Assembly: GCF_003182095.1 (NCBI RefSeq)
Contig: NZ_QGTJ01000002.1
Coordinates: 402,435-466,434 of the forward strand
DNA from: Plasticicumulans acidivorans
GTDB taxonomy: Bacteria; Pseudomonadota; Gammaproteobacteria; Competibacterales; Competibacteraceae
Direction of reading: 5' to 3'
DNA: 64,000 bases
Shown in pieces: positions 11,916-20,665 of this stretch (position 1 is its first letter; each line of letters begins with the position of its first letter). Both the position numbers and the translations under genes were made by a program. The notes under the pieces were generated by a model. That model worked only from the letters and a program-made list of their open reading frames with translations. It was not told the DNA's origin and ran no database searches.

Positions 11916-12671
11916 ATGCAGTACGACAACCCCGACGACGTCTTCCGCCACCCGCCCGACGAACAGCCCTTCATCTACACCGGCGACGGCCGCCTGAGCC
12001 TGCAGTTCGACGCCGGCACCGTGCAGAGCCGCATGGACCCGAGCGCGCCCTACCGGCTCGAACTCGGCTACACGCGCACGATCATGGGTTTCCTGCTGTT
12101 CGTGCCGCAGCCGCGCCGCATCGGCCTGGTCGGACTCGGCGGCGGTTCGCTGGTCAAGTACTGCCACCGCTACCTGCCGCAGGCGCGCATCGAGGTCGCC
12201 GAGATCAACCCGGCGGTGATCGCGCTGCGCGACACCTTTCACATCCCCGCCGACGGCCCGCGCCTGCAGATCGTCTGCGCCGACGGCGCCGAATTCGTCG
12301 CCCTCGCCGAGCCCTTCGACGTGCTGCTGATCGACGGCTTCGATCTCGGCGGCGTGCCGCCGCAGCTGTGCAGCCAGCGCTTCTACGACGACTGCCGCGC
12401 CGCGCTCGGCGCCGACGGCGTGCTCGCCGTCAACTTCACCGGCGACGATCCGCGCATCGACATCTACTGCGAACGCCTGCGCCGCAGCTTCGACGGCCGC
12501 TTCAAGCGCATCCCGGCACAGGCATCGAGCAACCGCATCGTCTTCGCCGGCCGCCCCCTGCACTGCCCGCCGCAACGCCTGCGCGCCAGCGCCCGCGCGC
12601 TGGCCAGCCTCCATGAAGAGCTGGCGCTGGAACAGACCGTCAACGAACTGCTGACGGCGCAGCCGGATTAG
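11916..12671 (+). CDS. Spermidine-synthase-fold protein (SpeE-like)
   Basis: 251 residues with a Rossmann core like spermidine/spermine synthases: IGLVGLGGGSLVKYCHRYLP (nucleotide-binding loop), IEVAEINPAVI with the acidic residue that holds the ribose, and FDVLLIDGFD (motif around the catalytic Asp). The N-terminus has an MDPSAPYRLELGYTRTIMGF strand region typical of bacterial orphan SpeE homologues. No speD or other polyamine gene lies nearby, so aminopropyl transfer is unproven and another transferase role is possible. It is divergent from the big helicase with ~115 bp between. Confidence 0.8.
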   Translation: MQYDNPDDVFRHPPDEQPFIYTGDGRLSLQFDAGTVQSRMDPSAPYRLELGYTRTIMGFLLFVPQPRRIGLVGLGGGSLVKYCHRYLPQARIEVAEINPAVIALRDTFHIPADGPRLQIVCADGAEFVALAEPFDVLLIDGFDLGGVPPQLCSQRFYDDCRAALGADGVLAVNFTGDDPRIDIYCERLRRSFDGRFKRIPAQASSNRIVFAGRPLHCPPQRLRASARALASLHEELALEQTVNELLTAQPD

Positions 12672-12851
12672 TCAGAGCCCGGCCCTGCACGCGACAGGCG
12701 CCGGGCGTCAGACGCGTCGGCCCCGTGCCTGACAAGGCGCAGGCGTGAGGGAAAAGCCCGGTGAACGTAGCGGCGCGCGCCCGTTGGCCGGCGGCCGCGG
12801 CGCGCCAAAAACGCCCGCCGCGGCGGCCCGGCCGGTTTGTGCGGAGAACAG

Positions 12852-12875
12852 GCCGGCGTGAGGGGACACGCCGGC
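12852..12875 (-). terminator. Strong hairpin downstream of the molybdopterin oxidoreductase gene
   Basis: GCCGGCGTG (12852-12860), 6-nt loop, CACGCCGGC (12867-12875): a perfect 9-bp stem five bases past the minus-strand stop. A second hairpin lies at 12794-12824 (9-bp stem with a 13-nt loop). Neither has a U-tract. They separate two convergent genes, so termination for both is plausible. Confidence 0.5.
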
Positions 12876-12880
12876 GTGGT

Positions 12881-14929
12881 TCAGGCAGCCCGCAGCCATA
12901 CCGCGGTGTCGTGGAACACCGCGCCGCCGTTGGGGGCGGCAGGTTCGGCGCTGGTCAGGGCGTTGATGCCATGACCTTCGGGGAAGGCGGCGGCGGGCCA
13001 CAGGCTTTCGACGATGACCACGCCGCGCTGCACGCCGGCGAAGGCCTGCACATGCAGGCTCAGGCTGGCGCGGCGGTTGCCGATGCGCAGCGCGGCGCCG
13101 TCGGCGATGCCGAGCGCGGCGCAGTCGTCCGGGTGGACGAAGGCGGTCGGCCGCCGCTGATGGCGCTGCGCCGAGGCCGTCTCGGTGAAGCTCGAATTGA
13201 GGAAGTGGCGCGCCGGCGCGGTGACCAGGCGGAACGGATGCTCGCGGTCAGTCGGGTCGGTCACCGCCCAGTGATCGGGCAGCGGCGGCATGTCGGCGCC
13301 GCGCGGGCCGAGCGCGGCCCAGTCGGGCGCGAAGCGGAAACGGCCATCGGCGTGGCCGAAGCCGTCGAGGAAATGCGCGGCGCGGAAATCGAGCGCGCAA
13401 TCGAGGCCGCCGGCGGCGTGGATGGTGGCGGCATCCGGGCGGCCGGAGGCGGCCAGCGTGGCGTCGATCAGCGCCGGGGTGTCGAGCGCGAAGCCGGGGT
13501 GGTCGGCGCCGAGGCGCTCGGCGAGGCCGGCGAGCACGGCATGGTTCGGCCAGCACTCGGCGTAGGGCTCGATCACCGGCCGGGCAACCTGCAGGAAGGT
13601 GTGGCCGCCGGCCTGGTAGAGATCGTCGTGTTCGAGGAAGGTCGTCGCCGGCAGCAGCACGTCGGCATAGCGCGCGGTCTCGGTCATGAACTGCTCGTGC
13701 ACGCAGAGGAACAGGTCCTCGCGCATCAGGCCGCGCCTGACCGCCAGCGAATCCGGGGCGACCAGCGCCGGATTGGTGTTCTGGATCAGCATCGCGCTGA
13801 CCGGCGGGCCGCCGGCGAGTGCCTCGGCATCGCCGCAAAGCACCGCACCGATGCGCGACTGATCGAGCGCGCGCACGCCGCGGTCGAGGCGGTCAAGACC
13901 CTGGATCAGCGTGCGGTCGAGGCCGTAGATACCGCCCTGGCTGTAGAGCGCGCCGCCGCCGGGATGCTGCCAGGCGCCGCTGACCGCCGGCAGGCAACTC
14001 GCCGCGTGCATGCTGACGGCGCCGTTGCGCGAGCGGGTAAAGCCGTAGCCGAGGCGCAGGTAGGCGCGCGGCGTGCGCCCGTAGAGGCGGGCGAATTCGC
14101 GGATCTGCCCGGCGGGCACGCCACTGATCGCCTCGGCCCACTGCGGCGAACGCGCGGCGAAATGCGCCTCGATGGCCGGCGAAAAATCGGTAAAGCGCGC
14201 CAGATAGTCGCGATCGGCGAGGTTCTCGGCGAGCAGCACGTGGATCACCGCGCAGGCCAGCGCGGCGTCGGTGCCGGGACGCGGCATCAGGTGCAGATCG
14301 GCCTTGGCGGCGGTCGGTGTGCGGTAGGGGTCGATCACCACCAGCCGCGTGCCGCGCGTGCGCCGCGCCAGGGTGATGTGGTGCATCAGGTTGACCTGGG
14401 TGTGCACCGGGTTGCCGCCCCAGACCACCACCAGATCGGCCTCGTGGATCTCGCGGGCGTCGACGCCATGCTTGGCACCGGTGCCGGCCAGCCAGCCGGC
14501 GTCGGCGATGGCGCTGCAAAACGTGGAATGCTGGCGCGACCAGCCCATCACGTGGCGCAGCCGCTCGATACCATCGCGCTGCACCAGCCCCATGGTGCCG
14601 GCGTAAAAGAACGGCCAGACGCTCTCGGCGCCGTGGCGAGCCATCGCCGCGCGCAGGCGCTCGGCGGTGAGGTCGAGCGCGTCGTCCCAGCCGATGCGCT
14701 CGAAGCGGCCCTCGCCCTTGCCGCCGACGCGCCGCTGCGGATAGGCCAACCGTGCCGGGTGATGCACGCGCTCGGCATAGCGTGCGACTTTGGCGCAGAC
14801 CGCGCCGGCGGTGTACGGGTGCTCGGCACCGCTAACCTTGCCGATGGTGCGGGCGTCGAGTTTCTCGACGCGCAGCGCGCAGGTCGACGGGCAGTCGTGC
14901 GGACAGACGGAAGGCAGTATTTCAGGCAT
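12881..14929 (-). CDS. Molybdopterin-dependent oxidoreductase (DMSO reductase superfamily)
   Basis: 682 residues. An N-terminal [4Fe-4S] site is formed by Cys9, Cys13, Cys17 and Cys45 (CPHDCPSTC ... GAVC). The Mo-bisMGD domains follow, with ADLVVVWGGNPVHTQ and LVVIDPYRTPTAAKADLHL. The C-terminal dinucleotide-binding domain has HPDDCAALGIADGAALRIGN. Cys138 (HSTFCSAIAD) lies where NapA-like enzymes have their Mo ligand. There is no Tat signal, so the enzyme is probably cytoplasmic. Substrate is unknown, and no electron-transfer subunit or maturation gene is adjacent. No clear ribosome site precedes ATG 14929. Confidence 0.92.
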   Translation of the reverse strand: MPEILPSVCPHDCPSTCALRVEKLDARTIGKVSGAEHPYTAGAVCAKVARYAERVHHPARLAYPQRRVGGKGEGRFERIGWDDALDLTAERLRAAMARHGAESVWPFFYAGTMGLVQRDGIERLRHVMGWSRQHSTFCSAIADAGWLAGTGAKHGVDAREIHEADLVVVWGGNPVHTQVNLMHHITLARRTRGTRLVVIDPYRTPTAAKADLHLMPRPGTDAALACAVIHVLLAENLADRDYLARFTDFSPAIEAHFAARSPQWAEAISGVPAGQIREFARLYGRTPRAYLRLGYGFTRSRNGAVSMHAASCLPAVSGAWQHPGGGALYSQGGIYGLDRTLIQGLDRLDRGVRALDQSRIGAVLCGDAEALAGGPPVSAMLIQNTNPALVAPDSLAVRRGLMREDLFLCVHEQFMTETARYADVLLPATTFLEHDDLYQAGGHTFLQVARPVIEPYAECWPNHAVLAGLAERLGADHPGFALDTPALIDATLAASGRPDAATIHAAGGLDCALDFRAAHFLDGFGHADGRFRFAPDWAALGPRGADMPPLPDHWAVTDPTDREHPFRLVTAPARHFLNSSFTETASAQRHQRRPTAFVHPDDCAALGIADGAALRIGNRRASLSLHVQAFAGVQRGVVIVESLWPAAAFPEGHGINALTSAEPAAPNGGAVFHDTAVWLRAA

Positions 14930-15078
14930 GGCGGCAAGCGACGGCGGCGGGGGGAAGGGATGATGATGAACCGTCGCCGTGCGCCGGCGGAACCGCTCGT
15001 GCCAAGATGCGCTCCTGCGCCGAACAGCCAGCTTGACACTCTCCCCGCGCAGGCACGCCGGGCAAGGAACTCCACATC

Positions 15079-16263
15079 GTGACGCACGCTGCCATCACCG
15101 CCGCCGGCCCGCTGCCGGTCGGCATCCGCGCCGGCGGGCGCGATCTGCGCCTGGACTTTTTCCGCGGTCTGGCCCTGCTCTACATTTTTCTCGACCACGT
15201 ACCGTCGAACGTCGTCGCCTGGCTGACGCTGCGCAACTACGGCTTCAGCGACGCCACCGAGATCTTCGTGTTCATCTCCGGCTACAGCGCCGCGCTCGCC
15301 TACGGCCGGCGCATGCAGGCGCACGGCTTTGTCTTCGGCACCGCCAGCGTGCTGCACCGCGCCTGGGAGATCTACATCGCGCACATCTTCCTGTTCGTGC
15401 TGTATTCGGCGCAGATCGCCTGGATCGGCACGCGCTTCCACAACCCGATGTTCGCTGAAGAAGCCAACCTGCTGCGTTTTCTCGATGACCCGCTGGCGAA
15501 CTTCGTCGAAGCGCTGCTGCTGCGTTTCCGCCCGGCGAACATGGACGTGCTGCCGCTGTACATCGTGCTGCTGCTCGGCTTCGCGCCGGCGCTGTGGTGT
15601 CTGCTGCGCCGACCGTGGCTGACGCTGACGCTGTCGGCGGCGCTGTACCTGGCGGCCGGCCTCAACAACTGGAACCTGCCGGCCTATCCGCCCGGCAGCG
15701 CCTGGTACTTCAACCCGCTGTGCTGGCAGTTTCTGTTCCTGCTCGGCGCCGCCTGCGCGCTGTATCCGGCACTGCCGCACGCCATCGAGCGCCAGGCGCG
15801 CTGGCTGCAGCCGCTGGCGCTGGCGATGCTGATCTTCGCGCTGGCGGTCACTGCGACCTGGCACCTGCCGGAATACGCCGAGCTGATGCCGGAATGGCTG
15901 GCGCAGCTGATCTACCCGATCAGCAAGACCAATCTCGATCCGCTGCGACTGCTGCATTTTCTGGCACTGGCCTGGCTGGCCGGGCATTACGTCGACGCCG
16001 ACGCGCGCTTCCTGCGCGGGCGCTGGGCAGCACCGCTGGTGCTGTGCGGGCGGCATTCGCTGCACGTGTTCTGCCTCGGCATCCTGCTGGCCTTTGCCGC
16101 GCACTTCTACCTCGTCGAATTCCACGGCGGCACGCTGGCCCAGCTCGGCGTCAGCGTCGCCGGAGCGGGCCTGATGCTGCTGCTGGCCCTGCTGATGGAG
16201 TGGTACCGCCAGGCACGGCAACCCCGTCGCATCCCGGAGACCAGCCATGCCCGCGAGGACTGA
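15079..16263 (+). CDS. opgC: OpgC-family membrane acyltransferase
   Basis: 394-residue multi-spanning membrane protein. The N-terminal LRLDFFRGLALLYIFLDHVP and ATEIFVFISGYSAALAYGRR are signatures of the OpgC domain, an acyltransferase-3 relative. OpgC adds succinyl groups to periplasmic glucans; other members acylate different envelope glycans. It uses a GTG start at 15079 after AAGGA. Two SGNH-like exported proteins follow with overlapping ends, which suggests one operon for modifying or editing an envelope polymer. No opgGH lies next to it. Confidence 0.85.
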   Translation: MTHAAITAAGPLPVGIRAGGRDLRLDFFRGLALLYIFLDHVPSNVVAWLTLRNYGFSDATEIFVFISGYSAALAYGRRMQAHGFVFGTASVLHRAWEIYIAHIFLFVLYSAQIAWIGTRFHNPMFAEEANLLRFLDDPLANFVEALLLRFRPANMDVLPLYIVLLLGFAPALWCLLRRPWLTLTLSAALYLAAGLNNWNLPAYPPGSAWYFNPLCWQFLFLLGAACALYPALPHAIERQARWLQPLALAMLIFALAVTATWHLPEYAELMPEWLAQLIYPISKTNLDPLRLLHFLALAWLAGHYVDADARFLRGRWAAPLVLCGRHSLHVFCLGILLAFAAHFYLVEFHGGTLAQLGVSVAGAGLMLLLALLMEWYRQARQPRRIPETSHARED

Positions 16264-17023
16264 TACCGTGCGCCCATGCTTTCGCCTGCTGGTCGTGCTC
16301 GGCCTGACGCTGATCGCAGCGCCGGTGCTGGCCGCTGACGACGCGGCGCCCGCCACCGAGCGCTGCGAGATTCCCGACGGGCTGGCGAGCAGCCGCTACG
16401 CCTTCGAGCACGTGCGCGCGGCGCGCCAGGCCAAGCGGCCGGTGGTGATCATCGCGCTCGGCACCGCCTCCACCGCCGGCACCGCCGGCCTCAGCTCGCG
16501 CACCATCGCCTACCCGGCGCGGCTGATCGAATGGCTGGAGCGGCGCTGGGGGCCGGGCTCGGTGCAGGTGGTCAACCTCGCCCATTCCGGCGAAACCGCG
16601 GCGCAGCAGCTGGAGCGGCTGCCGCAGGCGCTGGCGCAGTACCACGCCGACCTGCTGCTGTGGCAGACCGGCACCGTCGATGCGCTGCAGGGCGTCGATC
16701 TCGACCGCTTCGGCGACGCGCTGGAAGACGGCATCGACGCCGCCGAAGCCACCGCCACCGATGTGCTGCTGGTCGATCCGCAGTACGGCAGCCAGGCCTT
16801 CGCGCTGGCCGACGTCGACCCCTACCTCGCTTACCTGCGCCAGATCGCGCTGGCGCGCGGCGCCGGCCTGTTCCGCCGCTACGAACTGATGCACCTGTGG
16901 TTCGAGGCCGGCCTGCTCCAGCTGCGTCCCGAAGACGAAGAAGCCCAGCAGCGCAACGCCGCTTTCATCCACGACTGCCTCGGTCGCGCACTGGCCGGGA
17001 TGATCGACGAGGCCTCGCAATGA
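16247..17023 (+). CDS. Exported SGNH-hydrolase-like protein, degenerate active site
   Basis: 258 residues with a Sec signal (FRLLVVLGLTLIAAPVLAADD). It aligns along its length with the next gene product, but key SGNH residues differ. Block I reads GTAST (72-76) where the paralogue has GSSST, so Ala replaces the presumed nucleophile position. Block III reads TGTVDAL instead of GANDVV (no Asn), and the C-terminal DxxH is missing. It may be a pseudo-enzyme or binding subunit. It overlaps opgC by 17 bp. ATG 16247 (after GGAG) and GTG 16268 (after GAGGA) are both reasonable starts. Confidence 0.75.
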   Translation: MPARTDTVRPCFRLLVVLGLTLIAAPVLAADDAAPATERCEIPDGLASSRYAFEHVRAARQAKRPVVIIALGTASTAGTAGLSSRTIAYPARLIEWLERRWGPGSVQVVNLAHSGETAAQQLERLPQALAQYHADLLLWQTGTVDALQGVDLDRFGDALEDGIDAAEATATDVLLVDPQYGSQAFALADVDPYLAYLRQIALARGAGLFRRYELMHLWFEAGLLQLRPEDEEAQQRNAAFIHDCLGRALAGMIDEASQ

Positions 17024-17859
17024 GACAACGCCCGCCACGCCCCCACCCGCCGCGCCGCGCACCGCGCACCACCCGCCGCCGCGAGCTGATGCTCGCCGGC
17101 CTGTTTTCCACGCTGCTGGCACACAGCGCCAGCAGTCACGCCGCGGGCAGTGAACATTGCGTGCTGCCGGCGCAGCTGGTGCATGTCAGCGGTCACCTGC
17201 AGCGCACCCGCGCCCACCTGCAGCTGCATCAGCCGCTCGACATCATCGCCATCGGCTCTTCCTCGACCGAAGGCTACGGTGCCAGCTCGCCCGATCACAG
17301 CTACCCGGCGCAACTCGAACGCCTGCTGCGCAGCCGCCATCCCGACACCGCGATCCACGTCTTCAACCGCGGCCGCGGCGGCGAGATCGCAGCGCAGACG
17401 CTGGCCCGCTTCGGCCGCGATCTGCTGCCGTACCGACCGACGCTGGTGATCTGGCAGGTCGGCGCCAACGACGTGGTGCGCAACGTGCCGCTGGCGCAGT
17501 TCGCGGCGACGCTCGAACACGGCCTCGACCAGCTCGCGGCCGCCGGCTTCGAAGTCATGCTGATGCCGCCGCAGTACGCCCCGCAGACCGCCGCCGCCCG
17601 CCAGATCGACGCCTACATCGACTACCTCGAAGACCTCGCGCACCGCCGCGGCCTGCCGCTGATCGAGCGCTACCGCCTGATGCGCGACATCGCCAGACGC
17701 GACGCCAGCCTGCTGCGCGCAATGCTCACCCCCGACGGCATGCACCAGAACGACCTCGGCTACTACTGCCTGGCCGCACAGGTCGCCTACGCCATCGACG
17801 ACCAGCTGCCGCCGAGCGGCGCGGCGCTGATCGTGCAATCGAAGGAAAGGGGCAAGTAA
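17020..17859 (+). CDS. Exported SGNH/GDSL hydrolase
   Basis: 279 residues. The N-terminus is Arg/Pro-rich with a TRRRELMLAGL stretch before a hydrophobic core ending in SSHA, compatible with a Tat or Sec signal. All SGNH blocks are present: IIAIGSSSTEGYG (Gly79-Thr83, Ser81 as likely nucleophile), GRGG, GAND at 148-151, and DGMH with Asp239/His242. Esterase or acyltransferase action on an acylated glycan in the periplasm is inferred from the opgC context. The start overlaps the previous stop (ATGA). Confidence 0.85.
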   Translation: MRQRPPRPHPPRRAPRTTRRRELMLAGLFSTLLAHSASSHAAGSEHCVLPAQLVHVSGHLQRTRAHLQLHQPLDIIAIGSSSTEGYGASSPDHSYPAQLERLLRSRHPDTAIHVFNRGRGGEIAAQTLARFGRDLLPYRPTLVIWQVGANDVVRNVPLAQFAATLEHGLDQLAAAGFEVMLMPPQYAPQTAAARQIDAYIDYLEDLAHRRGLPLIERYRLMRDIARRDASLLRAMLTPDGMHQNDLGYYCLAAQVAYAIDDQLPPSGAALIVQSKERGK

Positions 17860-17881
17860 GCGCCCTTACGGGTAACGGCGC
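17860..17881. terminator. Compound hairpin between convergent opgC operon and pdxH
   Basis: GCGCC (17860-17864) pairs with GGCGC (17877-17881), and inside them TTAC pairs with GTAA around one mismatch. It spans the 6 bp between the two stop codons and enters pdxH. The loop is very tight and there is no U-run, so this is tentative. Confidence 0.3.
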
Positions 17882-18507
17882 CCGCAGCGCCACGGTGCGG
17901 CAGGCGACGGCCGCGTGAACACCAGGCGGTCGTGCAGGCGAAACGGCTTGTCCATCCAGAACTCGATGTAGACGGGGGCGATGCGGTAGCCGGTCCAGTA
18001 CGGCGGCCGCGGAATCTCACCGATGCCGAAGCGCGCCGCCTCGATGCCGACGGCCTTGACCAGCTCCATACGGCTGGCAAGCGGCCGCGACTGCTGGCTG
18101 GCCCAGGCGCCGATGCGGCTGGCGCGGGCGCGCGAGGCGAAATAGGCATCCGCCTCCGCATCCGCGACCAGCGACACCGGGCCACGGATGCGCACCTGGC
18201 GGCGCAGCGACTTCCAGTGCAGCACGGCCGCCGCCTGCATGTTGTCGGCCAGCTCCTGACCTTTCTGCGACTCGGTATTGCTATAAAAAACAAAGCCGTC
18301 GTGATCGAAACTCTTCAGCAGCACCATGCGCACGTCGGGCAGCCCCGAGGCGTCGCTGGTCGCCAGCGCCATCGCATTGGCATCGTTGATCTCCTTGCCT
18401 TCCGCCAGCGCCAGCCATTCGCCGAACATGGCGAACGGGTCGTCGCCCTTGATCGCGTCGTCATCGTGTTCAAAGGCTTTGTTCACGTCATCGTTTGTTG
18501 GATTCAT
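17866..18507 (-). CDS. pdxH: Pyridoxamine/pyridoxine 5'-phosphate oxidase
   Basis: 213-residue FMN enzyme making pyridoxal 5'-phosphate, cytoplasmic. Typical segments are [47 protein letters not shown] and [18 protein letters not shown]. The wording of these blocks ([18 protein letters not shown]) resembles alphaproteobacterial PdxH more than E. coli PdxH. The last residues (RCGRRYP) depart from the usual RL-x-P end. ATG 18507 gives a normal length; ATG 18543 in the same frame adds 12 residues and has a slightly better ribosome site (CAGGG). Confidence 0.92.
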   Translation of the reverse strand: MNPTNDDVNKAFEHDDDAIKGDDPFAMFGEWLALAEGKEINDANAMALATSDASGLPDVRMVLLKSFDHDGFVFYSNTESQKGQELADNMQAAAVLHWKSLRRQVRIRGPVSLVADAEADAYFASRARASRIGAWASQQSRPLASRMELVKAVGIEAARFGIGEIPRPPYWTGYRIAPVYIEFWMDKPFRLHDRLVFTRPSPAAPWRCGRRYP

Positions 18508-18611
18508 TTTTTGCACCATGCCATCGGGCTGCATGAGCGGCATCGACCCTGCAGGTAAAAAAGCATACCGCTAACGCCCGCAGCCGGCGGATGCCCTGAG
18601 GCCGCCAGCCT

Positions 18612-19172
18612 TCAGCCGAGCCGGGTGCTGCTGCTCGTGATGCGGCCGGCTTCGAGCTGGTAGCGGCGCACCTGCGTCGCCGAGTCCTCGCACCAGAAAT
18701 ATTCGATCGGGCCGAACAACTCGCGCAGCTGCCTGGTATCGAACGACGCAGCCAGCAGCGGGAACACGCGCGGATCGTAGAAGCGCATGTAGTAGCTCCT
18801 CTGCCCCGGCCCCCGGATCAGCAGCAGGCGGCGGCAGTGGTCGCGCAGGGCACGCAGCCCGGCGCGGCTGGTCAGCAGCACGCCCCAGTGCTCACCCCAG
18901 TGATCGAACACCCGATCGCGCCACGCCGGCGCACTGTCGAGGCGCAGCAGGTACGGCGCGACGGCCGCCAGCTCCGCCACCAGCTCGCCGCGATACAGGC
19001 AGACGTATTCACCGGCGGCCGCGACCAGACGTTGCGGCAGCTCACCGACGACGGCACCGTCGAGCAGCGCATACAGCGCATGCCCGGACGGCGGCGTGCA
19101 GAAGCGGGCCAACTGGTCGCGACGGCGACCTACCGGCTCCCCGCGGGCAGACGCAGCGACATCCCTGTCCAT
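18612..19172 (-). CDS. DUF4123 T6SS effector adaptor/chaperone
   Basis: 186 residues. The DUF4123 pattern is seen: LYALLDGAVVGELPQRL near the N-terminus, PYLLRLD, DHWGEHWGVLLTS, and YYMRFYDPRVFPLLAASF. Proteins of this family (Tap/TEC) load specific effectors onto the VgrG spike in the cytoplasm. ATG 19172 follows a GGAGGAG site. It is the last gene of the VgrG1 island, 25 bp after the ATP-grasp gene, so it probably serves an effector of this island, most likely the WHH nuclease. Confidence 0.85.
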   Translation of the reverse strand: MDRDVAASARGEPVGRRRDQLARFCTPPSGHALYALLDGAVVGELPQRLVAAAGEYVCLYRGELVAELAAVAPYLLRLDSAPAWRDRVFDHWGEHWGVLLTSRAGLRALRDHCRRLLLIRGPGQRSYYMRFYDPRVFPLLAASFDTRQLRELFGPIEYFWCEDSATQVRRYQLEAGRITSSSTRLG

Positions 19173-19197
19173 GCAAGACTCCTCCGGCCGGGCTGGC

Positions 19198-20019
19198 TCA
19201 CGCGGCGACGCCGCGGCAGGCCAGGGCCGGCAAACGCAATCTGGAAATCCCCGCCGCCGAGCGCCAGCGCAGGCAGGCATCGAAATCGCCGCGACGCGCA
19301 TACAGCGCCAGATCCGTCGTCGCTCCCAGCGGATTGGCATCGAGCAAAACCGCACGCCAGCTTCCCGCCGGCGTCGGCAGGCAGGCGACATCGAACGCCA
19401 GCGCCGCCGGCGGCGCCGCGGCGATCAGCGCCGGCAGCAGCGAGGCACAAGCGCCGAGCAACGCCTCGGCATGGCTCTCCAGCTCGGCAAAGCAGGCACC
19501 ATCGGCATGCAGGGCCTGACTGGCGCCGCACCAGACGCCGTCCTGCACGAAGCAGCGCAGCTCGGCCCAGTCCGGAAAATCGAGCCACCGGCGCACGACC
19601 AGCGCCAACGGCACATCGAACATCAGCGCCATGCGCAGATCGACCGCGCAGCGCAGTGAGCCGGTGACGATCTGCGCCAGCGCCTGTGCGGCACCGCCAA
19701 CGCACAGCCCGTGCCGCTGCGCCTGCAATGAATCCTTGGGGCTGCGTGAACTCAGGCGCACGCAGCAGCGGCCACCGAGCTCGGCAATGGCGGTATCGAG
19801 CCAGCGGATGAGCCGCTGCAGGCGCTGCGCCGGCAGCGGCGCGAACCAATGTCCAAGCCCGCCGATCTGCGCACCCAGCGCCTGACACTCGGCCGTCGTC
19901 AACGCCAGCAAACGCATCTCCGGCGCGCGCTCGACCCACGCCACCGGCCAGGCATCGATGAAAGTCGCCCGCGCAGCATGAATGTCATACGGCGCCCGCC
20001 AGACAGCGCACGAATTCAC
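19198..20019 (-). CDS. CDC123/D123-like ATP-grasp protein
   Basis: 273 residues. It resembles the D123 (CDC123) family: SRSPKDS at 91-97 (the nucleotide-contacting R-S-P-K motif), VVRRWLDFPDWAELRCFVQDG in the middle, GASQ, then FDVACL and LLDANPLG near 225-232 with the metal-binding D-x-N. In eukaryotes CDC123 assists eIF2 assembly. Bacterial relatives (R2K clade of ATP-grasps) are predicted to form amide bonds or tags, often in conflict loci. It uses a GTG start overlapping the stop of SUKH copy 1 (GTGA), so it is translation-coupled to the immunity array. GC is high, unlike the array. Confidence 0.7.
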   Translation of the reverse strand: MNSCAVWRAPYDIHAARATFIDAWPVAWVERAPEMRLLALTTAECQALGAQIGGLGHWFAPLPAQRLQRLIRWLDTAIAELGGRCCVRLSSRSPKDSLQAQRHGLCVGGAAQALAQIVTGSLRCAVDLRMALMFDVPLALVVRRWLDFPDWAELRCFVQDGVWCGASQALHADGACFAELESHAEALLGACASLLPALIAAAPPAALAFDVACLPTPAGSWRAVLLDANPLGATTDLALYARRGDFDACLRWRSAAGISRLRLPALACRGVAA

Positions 20020-20594
20020 GCCGGGTACACCCGTTTGACCCAGTCCTCCAGCGGCTCATCTTCATCAGGCTCTTCTCGCAAGGCCAGCAGGAATTCCACG
20101 AAGGAATCGGCGACATAGGCAATATTGCTGTCGTCAGGGATTTCTCCTTCATAAATATTCGCGTGACATCCATATCCCCAAAAGAAGATCTTACCAAAAT
20201 TGCTCTCCCCGATACCAATCAGGAAAAGACTGCTGCCAGGATTACAAGCAAAGCACAAATAATCATTTGGGATATAGTTTTTGAAATCATTCCAGTTTTG
20301 CAGAAAATCAGCACCCAGATCTGAGTTAATAATTAACAGCTCTGACAAAATGACAGCCGGCCCGACAGATACCGCAACCGAGCCTGCAGGCCACTCGACC
20401 CTGACCCAAGCGGTACTCGTCTTCGGGATATCTATTGGCAATGGCAGACCACCATTCCACTTGAGATAATAGCTCCTCAATTGCGGTGGCAACCTGATAT
20501 GTATCTGTGCTTCGAAAGCGCGCAGTTCTTCCTCGCTCAGAGGAGAGCCGTGCTCAATTACCTCATATTCCCTGCCATTCAGTACAAAATCCAT
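20016..20594 (-). CDS. SUKH (SMI1/KNR4) immunity protein, copy 1
   Basis: 192 residues with the SUKH fold pattern: PLSEEELRAFEAQIHIRLPPQLRSYY followed by KWNGGLP, and FLIGIGESNFGKIFFW. There is no signal peptide, so it acts in the cytoplasm, as expected for immunity to a nuclease. Its central part (residues ~50-110, PKTSTAWVRVEW ... INSDLGADFLQNWND) is nearly the same as copy 4. The end differs from all other copies (VYPA instead of MYPE) because the stop overlaps the ATP-grasp start. AGGAGG precedes the ATG. Confidence 0.88.
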   Translation of the reverse strand: MDFVLNGREYEVIEHGSPLSEEELRAFEAQIHIRLPPQLRSYYLKWNGGLPLPIDIPKTSTAWVRVEWPAGSVAVSVGPAVILSELLIINSDLGADFLQNWNDFKNYIPNDYLCFACNPGSSLFLIGIGESNFGKIFFWGYGCHANIYEGEIPDDSNIAYVADSFVEFLLALREEPDEDEPLEDWVKRVYPA

Positions 20595-20665
20595 TTCCTG
20601 ACTCCTCCTGGAACGACGTTACCGGCCTCCATCCGCTGGCAGCCAATCACGGAAAATAGCGGCGC

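Noticed and set aside
16531..17019. A long N-terminal extension of the second SGNH protein
   Set aside because: It overlaps the first SGNH gene in another frame and is low-complexity; the ATGA-coupled start at 17020 gives a normal exported protein.
19173..19391. An N-terminal extension of the DUF4123 adaptor
   Set aside because: The added residues are Arg/Cys-rich and overlap the ATP-grasp gene; the ATG at 19172 has an ideal GGAGGAG site.
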